Part shown: positions 17,322 through 22,500 of the stretch, one piece after another
Numbering within the stretch: position 1 is the first letter of the stretch
How the letters are laid out: each line of letters begins with the position of its first letter
NCBI RefSeq assembly: GCF_030272615.1
Contig: NW_026729153.1
Span: forward strand, 70,001 to 92,500
From: Cryptomeria japonica
Taxonomy: Eukaryota > Streptophyta > Pinopsida > Cupressales > Cupressaceae
DNA: 22,500 nt
Direction of reading: 5' to 3'
Notes under the pieces: generated by a model
Told to the model about the DNA's origin: nothing
Databases searched by the model: none
What the model saw: only the letters and a program-made list of their open reading frames with translations
Position numbers and translations under genes: made by a program

Positions 17322-17658
17322 CAGGTCTCCTAAATGCTATGCGGGCGCTCTCTGAGAATCTCTATCCGGCCTCGACACAGACTAGTCTTGCTGAATGGTT
17401 TGGCACTGGTAGTCGATCCAACACGTCGTTGTTGTGGCCGCCTAGGCGATTCGATTCGAGCCCCCGTCTAGCTTTTGGGTTGCTTGGCGGATTTTGCCCT
17501 ATCCGCAAGTGAGCTCGGTCCCTAAACGTTCGAGAAACCCGATTGCTATGCGCCGACTCTCTTTCTTGCGAGCCTCCATCTAGCTTTTGGGTCTCTACGG
17601 AACGGAAGTCGGAATCTGGGACCGTTGTTTGATTCGACGAGGCAGACTACGGTTGTGC
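17322..17658 (+). other. Inter-promoter segment related to the 188-bp repeat (second)
   Basis: Contains AATGCTATGCGGGCGCTC, CACTGGTAGTCGATCCAACA and CCGTCTAGCTTTTGGGTTGC, again in 188-bp-unit order. A further partial copy begins at GATTGCTATGCGCCGACTC (17541). No gene is seen. Confidence 0.6.
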
Positions 17659-17712
17659 GAGAATCGGACAAATAACTTATATAGGGGAGGTGTTGACTGG
17701 AGCATTCTCCCC
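17659..17712 (+). promoter_or_regulatory. Pol I promoter 13: likely main pre-rRNA promoter
   Basis: Core TATATAGGGG at 17678-17687 and the last such core in the window; no further one was seen to 22500. By position, nearest the ETS array and the expected 18S gene, it is the best candidate for the 45S gene promoter. By family knowledge, transcription should start at the A/G next to the G-run, near 17683-17684. GGGGAG at 17684-17689 can pair with CTCCCC at 17707-17712. The actual start site is not shown by sequence alone, and the real gene promoter could lie elsewhere. Confidence 0.75.
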
Positions 17713-17808
17713 CGTGCCCCTCTAACTCGACCAATGCTGGCGCTCGAACGGTGGTAGCGCTCGGATTTTCATTGAGCGCCAGCATTGGTCGATTTAGAGG
17801 GGCATGCG
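17711..17808 (+). other. Near-perfect leader inverted repeat after promoter 13
   Basis: Arms at 17715-17745 and 17774-17804 are 31 nt each and complementary at 30 of 31 positions, with a 28-nt loop. The core is GACCAATGCTGGCGCTC against GAGCGCCAGCATTGGTC. It lies about 30-120 nt downstream of the expected start, so it would be a strong hairpin at the head of the pre-rRNA, or a cruciform in DNA. Confidence 0.85.
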
Positions 17809-18045
17809 AGATTCCCGAATGCTATGCGAGGGCTCTAACGGAAATGTCTATTGGTTTCGGTATGGATGCAATTGCGAGTGGTTCGGCAAAGGTAGTCGTT
17901 CCGATGCGTCCATGTCGTGGCCAAATCGATAATTCGATTTGAGCCCTCGTATAGCATTTGGGTCTCTCGATGTGATTCCGCATTCCAGTCCCTTTGGGCA
18001 CTGCTTGAGCCGCATCCCAGGGGGTTCCCTTCCCAATAATCTGCC
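17809..18045 (+). other. 5' ETS start, third diverged relative of the 188-bp repeat
   Basis: Carries GAATGCTATGCGAGGGCTC, AAAGGTAGTCGTTCCGATGC and CGTATAGCATTTGGGTCTC in the order of the 188-bp unit. It then runs into the first recognisable array unit through CGCATCCCAGGGGG. No gene is seen. Confidence 0.6.
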
Positions 18046-21000
18046 TCGCAACCCGATTGCTATGCGGTGAGGCTCCTCGGCCGCCTCGGAACTATCTGTG
18101 TATCAGACGCATCGCGGGATAAGGGGTTGGCAACGGTAGTCGCCCCAAGCGCGTCCGATGCTTGGACCATTCCGAGGCGGCCCTGAAGCCTCTTCCGTCT
18201 AGCCGTTGGGTCCTTCTCGCCGCATCCCTCGCCTCGCACCCCGATTGCTATGCGGTGAGGCTCCTCGGCCGCCTCGGAACTATCTGTGTATCGGACGCGT
18301 CGCGGGATAAGGGGTTGTCACTGGTAGTCGCCCCAAGCGCGTCCGATGCTTGGACCATTCCGAGGCGGCCCTGAAGCCTCTTCCGTCTAGCCGTTGGGTC
18401 CTTCTCGCCGCATCCCTCGCCTCGCACCCCGATTGCTATGCGGTGAGGCTCCTCGGCCGCCTCGGAACTATCTGTGTATCGGACGCGTCGCGGGATAAGG
18501 GGTTGTCATTGGTAGTCGCCCCAAGCGCGTCCGATGCTTGGACCATTCCGAGGCGGCCCTGAAGCCTCTTCCGTCTAGCCGTTGGGTCCTTCTCGCCGCA
18601 TCCCTCGCCTCGCACCCCGATTGCTATGCGGTGAGGCTCCTCGGCCGCCTCGGAACTATCTGTGTATCGGACGCGTCGCGGGATAAGGGGTTGTCACTGG
18701 TAGTCGCCCCAAGCGCGTCCGATGCTTGGACCATTCCGAGGCGGCCCTGAAGCCTCTTCCGTCTAGCCGTTGGGTCCTTCTCGCCGCATCCCTCGCCTCG
18801 CACCCCGATTGCTATGCGGTGAGGCTCCTCGGCCGCCTCGGAACTATCTGTGTATCGGACGCGTCGCGGGATAAGGGGTTGTCACTGGTAGTCGCCCCAA
18901 GCGCGTTCGATGCTTGGACCATTCCGAGGCGGCCCTGAAGCCTCTTCCGTCTAGCCGTTGGGTCCTTCTCGCCGCATCCCTCGCCTCGCACCCCGATTGC
19001 TATGCGGTGAGGCTCCTCGGCCGCCTTGGAACTATCTGTGTATCGGACGCGTCGCGGGATAAGGGGTTGTCACTGGTAGTCGCCCCAAGCGCGTCCGATG
19101 CTTGGACCATTCCGAGGCGGACCCGAAGCCTCTTCCGTCTAGCCGTTGGGTCCTTCTCGCCGCATCCTTCGCCTCGCACCCCGATTGCTATGCGGTGAGG
19201 CTCCTCGGCCGCCTCGGAACTATCTGTGTATCGGACGCGTCGCGGGATAAGGGGTTGTCACTGGTAGTCGCCCCAAGCGCGTCCGATGCTTGGACCATTC
19301 CGAGGCGGACCCGAAGCCTCTTCCGTCTAGCCGTTGGGTCCTTCTCGCCGCATCCCTCGCCTCGCACCCCGATTGCTATGCGGTGAGGCTCCTCGGCCGC
19401 CTTGGAACTATCTGTGTATCGGACGCGTCGCGGGATAAGGGGTTGTCACTGGTAGTCGCCCCAAGCGCGTCCGATGCTTGGACCATTCCGAGGCGGACCC
19501 GAAGCCTCTTCCGTCTAGCCGTTGGGTCCTTCTCGCCGCATCCCTCGCCTCGCACCCCGATTGCTATGCGGTGAGGCTCCTCGGCCGCCTTGGAACTATC
19601 TGTGTATCGGACGCGTCGCGGGATAAGGGGTTGTCACTGGTAGTCGCCCCAAGCGCGTCCGATGCTTGGACCATTCCGAGGCGGACCCGAAGCCTCTTCC
19701 GTGTAGCCGTTGGGTCCTTCTCGCCGCATCCCTCGCCTCGCACCCCGATTGCTATGCGGTGAGGCTCCTCGGCCGCCTTGGAACTATCTGTGTATCGGAC
19801 GCGTCGCGGGATAAGGGGTTGTCACTGGTAGTCGCCCCAAGCGCGTCCGATGCTTTGACCATTCCGAGGCGGCCCCGAAGCCTCTTCCGTCTAGCCGTTG
19901 GGTCCTTCTCGCCGCATCCCTCGCCTCGCACCCCGATTGCTATGCGGTGAGGCTCCTCGGCCGCCTTGGAACTATCTGTGTATCGGACGCGTCGCGGGAT
20001 AAGGGGTTGTCACTGGTAGTCGCCCCAAGCGCGTCCGATGCTTGGACCATTCCGAGGCGGCCCCGAAGCCTCTTCCGTGTAGCCGTTGGGTCCTTCTCGC
20101 CGCATCCCTCGCCTCGCACCCCGATTGCTATGCGGTGAGGCTCCTCGGCCGCCTTGGAACTATCTGTGTATCGGACGCGTCGCGGGATAAGGGGTTGTCA
20201 CTGGTAGTCGCCCCAAGCGCGTCCGATGCTTGGACCATTCCGAGGCGGACCTGAAGCCTCTTCCCTCTAGCCGTTGGGGCTTTCTCGCCGCATCCCTCGC
20301 CTCGCACCCTGATTGCTATGCTGTGAGGCTCCTCGGCCGCCTTGGAACTATCTGTGTATCGGACGCATCGCGGGATAAGGGGTTGGCAGTGGTAGTCGCC
20401 CCAAGCGCATCCGATGCTTGGACCATTCCGAGGCGGCCCTGCAGCCTCTTCCGTCTAGCCGTTGGGGCCATCTCGCCGCATCCCCCACCTCGCACCACGA
20501 TTGCTATGCGGTGAGGCTCCTTGGCCGCCTCGGAACTATCTGTGTATCGGACGCATCGCGGGATAAGGGGTTGTCACTGGTAGTCGCCCCAAGCGCGTCC
20601 GATGCTTGGACTATTCCGAGGCGGCCCTGCAGCCTCTTCCGTCTAGCCGTTGGGGCCATCTCGCTGCATCCCCCACCTCCTCGGCCGCCTCGGAACTATC
20701 TGTGTATCGGACGCATCGCGGGATAAGGGGTTGGCAGTGGTAGTCGCCCCAAGCGCGTCCGATGCTTGGACTATTCCGAGGCAGCCCTGCAGCCTCTTCC
20801 GTCTAGCCTTTGGGGCCATCTCGCCGCATCCCTCGCCTCGCACCCCGATTGCTATGCGGTGAGGCTCCTCGGCCGCCTGGGAACTATCTTCATATCGGAC
20901 GCATCGCGGGATAAGGGGTTGTCACTGGTAGTCGCCCCAAGCGCGTCCGATGCTTGGACTATTCCGAGGCGGCCCTGTGGCCTCTTCCGTCTAGCCGTTG

Positions 21001-22010
21001 GGGCCATCTCGCCGCATCCCCCACCTCGCACCCCGATTGCTATGCGGTGAGGCTCTTCGGCCGCCTTGGAACTATCTTCGTATCGGACGCATCGCGGGAT
21101 AAGGGGTTGTCACTGGTAGTGGCCCCAAGCGCGTCCGATGCTTGGACTATTCCGAGGCGGCCCTGCAGCCTCTTCCGTCTAGCCGTTGGGGCCATCTCGC
21201 CGCATCCCCCACCTCGCACCCCGATTGCTATGCGGTGAGGCTCCTCGGCCGCCTTGGAACTATCTTCGTATCGGACGCATCGCGGGATAAGGGGTTGTCA
21301 CTGGTAGTCGCCCCAAGCGCGTCCGATGCTTGGACTATTCCGACGCGGCCCTGTGGCCTCTTCCGTCTAGCCGTTGGGGCCATCTCGCCGCATCCCCCAC
21401 CTCGCACCCCGATTGCTATGCGGTGAGGCTCCTCGGCCGCCTTGGAACCATCTTCGTATCGGACGCATCGCGGGATAGGGGGCTGTCACTGGTAGTCGCC
21501 CCAAGCGTGTCCGATGCTTGGACCATTCCTAGGCGGCCCTGAAGCCTCTTCCGTCTAGCCGTTGGGGCCTTCCCGCCCCATCCCTCGCCTCGCACCCCCG
21601 ATTGCTATGCGGTGAGGCTCCTCGGCCGCCTTGGAACCATCTGTGTATCGGACGCATCGCGGGATAAGGGGTTGGCACTGGCAGTCGCCCCAAGCGCGTC
21701 CGATGCTTGGACCATTCCGAGGTGGCCCTGAAGCCTCTTCCGTCTAGCCGTTGGGGCCTTCCCGCCCCATCCCTCGCCTCGCACCCCGATTGATATGCGG
21801 TGAGGCTCCTCGGCCGCCTTGGAACTATCTGTGTATCGGACGCATCGCGGGATAAGGGGTTGGCACTGGTAGTCGTCCCAATCGCATCCGATGCTTGGAC
21901 CATTCCGAGGCGGCCCTGCAGCCTCTTCCGTTTAGCCGTCGGGGCCTTCCCGCCGCATCCCTCGCCTCGCATCCCGATTCCTATGCGGTGAGTCTTCTCG
22001 GCCGCCGCGG
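18046..22010 (+). repeat. 188-bp ETS tandem array (about 21 units)
   Basis: GATTGCTATGCGGTGAGG recurs every 188 bp from 18055 to 20499, then from 20847 to 21788. One 160-bp unit between these blocks lost 28 bp including that motif, one unit gained a base near 21597, and a 22nd degenerate unit starts at 21976. Middle units are nearly identical and the edge units diverge, as expected from unequal exchange. Subfamilies are clustered: GCGGACCCGAAGCC in four units at 19117-19690, and TATCTTCGTATCGG (or TCTTCATATC) in four units at 20887-21465. Lying downstream of the last Pol I promoter, the array is probably transcribed as part of the 5' ETS. Short frames repeated in it (MDHSEA...) arise from the repeat and are not genes. 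Confidence 0.92.
18267..18370 (+). other. Example of the nested stem in a 188-bp unit
   Basis: The outer stem is GGCCGCCTCGGAA (18267-18279) with TTCCGAGGCGGCC (18358-18370). The inner stem is ATCGGACGCG (18290-18299) with CGCGTCCGAT (18338-18347). Ten unpaired bases lie on each side between the stems. A further GGGG/CCCC pairing is possible in the loop (18312-18315 with 18331-18334). The same layout recurs through the array, with wobble or single mismatches in variants such as GCCTTGGAA. Confidence 0.75.
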
Positions 22011-22500
22011 AACTATACCTGTTATTGCTACTGCATCCTTCGGCTGGTAACCTCCTCTGCCGCCTTGGAACGTTCTCTTTGTCGGACGCGTCGCGGGATA
22101 AGGGGTTGGCACTGGTAGTCGCCCCAAGCGCGCCCGATGCATAGACCGCTCCGAGTCGACCTTGCTTTCAGCCTCTCACATGCATAGACCTCTCTGAGTC
22201 GACCCTGCAGCCTCTCACGTTTAGCCTTTGGAATCTCGCCTCACAACATGATTGCTATCCTTGATGCATCCCTTGCCTCGAGCCCTGATTGCTTTCTTGG
22301 CTGCATCCCTCCTCTCCTCACAGCCCGGTTGTCATCACTGCTTCATCCGTCGCTTCATGCATTCTGGCTGCTGGGCCCTTCCCACCGCACACCTCGATTG
22401 CTATCTCTTCTGCATCACACACCCCGATTGCTATCTCTGCTACATCCCTCGGCTCTCACTTCTGCATCCTTCGCCTCACACCTCGATTGCTATCAATGCT
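22011..22500 (+). other. Degenerate ETS tail to the window edge
   Basis: Part of one more 188-type unit is visible (TCGCGGGATAAGGGGTTGG near 22090). After it comes pyrimidine-rich sequence with scattered GATTGCTATC, GCATCCCTC and CCTCGCCTC words, as if very old copies of the repeat had decayed. No 18S start is recognised by 22500. No gene is seen. Confidence 0.6.

Noticed and set aside
13441-17700. TATATA motifs as Pol II TATA boxes of protein genes.
   Set aside because: They are all TATATAGGGG with a conserved upstream block, in tandem modules, and no coding sequence follows. Pol I core promoters explain them better.
18308-18316. ATAAGGGG in every 188-bp unit as an extra Pol I start (plant cores can read TATATAAGGGG).
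   Set aside because: The preceding bases are GCGGG rather than TATAT, and the GACAAATA upstream block is missing. It is a chance match repeated by the array.
18162-21972. A series of 70-94-codon frames starting MDHSEA or MDYSEA.
   Set aside because: They repeat every 188 bp with the array and overlap one another; no ribosomal context or known protein is seen.
1-22500. tRNA genes, 18S, 5.8S, 25S or transposase/reverse-transcriptase genes.
   Set aside because: None was recognised by reading either strand; a covariance-model or protein-profile search was not possible here.

Overview
This window is plant nuclear ribosomal DNA: a very large, almost wholly repetitive 45S (35S) intergenic spacer with 5S rRNA genes embedded in it. 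It is not a protein-coding region. Two full-length land-plant-type 5S rRNA genes lie on the minus strand at 2796-2913 and 10696-10813. Each has an intact internal Pol III promoter and a T-run terminator. Further right, thirteen copies of the plant Pol I core promoter (TATATAGGGG) point along the plus strand between 13.5 and 17.7 kb. They are followed by a 3.9-kb array of 188-bp repeats that should lie in the 5' external transcribed spacer (ETS). No 18S, 5.8S or 25S sequence was recognised; I expect 25S beyond the left edge and 18S beyond the right edge. Having 5S and 45S genes in one unit (the linked or L-type arrangement) is known in bryophytes, some gymnosperms such as Ginkgo, and some Asteraceae. 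The 5S sequence, with GCGCGCTTGGGCC in the A-box region, together with the spacer size, fits a gymnosperm or another non-angiosperm land plant best. The species cannot be fixed from this sequence.

Layout. (1) 1-12068 is a head-to-tail duplication with a 7,900-bp period. Each unit carries GC-rich palindromic repeats built on GGTGCGCACC, AT-rich islands of about 100 bp with T8-T10 runs, one minus-strand 5S gene, a low-copy segment of about 0.35 kb and a C-rich minisatellite. Bases 1-4168 match 7901-12068 with only seven differences seen. The 3.7 kb at 4169-7900 is a mosaic of partial copies of the same GC-rich and AT-rich modules. (2) 11.6-13.26 kb is the full C-rich CACCCACCTTGG-type minisatellite, with a strong strand bias. 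(3) 13.26-14.47 kb holds six distal Pol I promoter modules on a 157-bp ladder. (4) 14.53-15.16 kb is a near-perfect 52-bp tandem array. (5) 15.17-16.33 kb holds four promoter modules in exact 311-bp units, followed by a 50/56-bp repeat. (6) 16.7-17.7 kb holds three more diverged promoters at 441- and 490-bp spacing, each with a long leader hairpin; the last, at 17678-17687, is the best candidate for the main pre-rRNA start. (7) 18.05-22.0 kb is the 188-bp array, which decays into degenerate pyrimidine-rich sequence up to the right edge.

Function. Pol III should transcribe 5S leftward and Pol I should transcribe rightward, so the two systems diverge. Upstream promoters of this kind normally act as spacer promoters or enhancers for the gene promoter. 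The most notable new signals are three. First, paired inverted repeats sit at and just after every Pol I start site, with compensatory changes between promoter copies. Second, each 188-bp unit can fold into a nested two-stage stem. Third, the two 5S copies differ from each other about ten times more densely than the surrounding duplicated spacer, and each difference breaks one helix pair. The many long open reading frames on both strands are by-products of palindromic, stop-poor repeats and are not annotated as genes.
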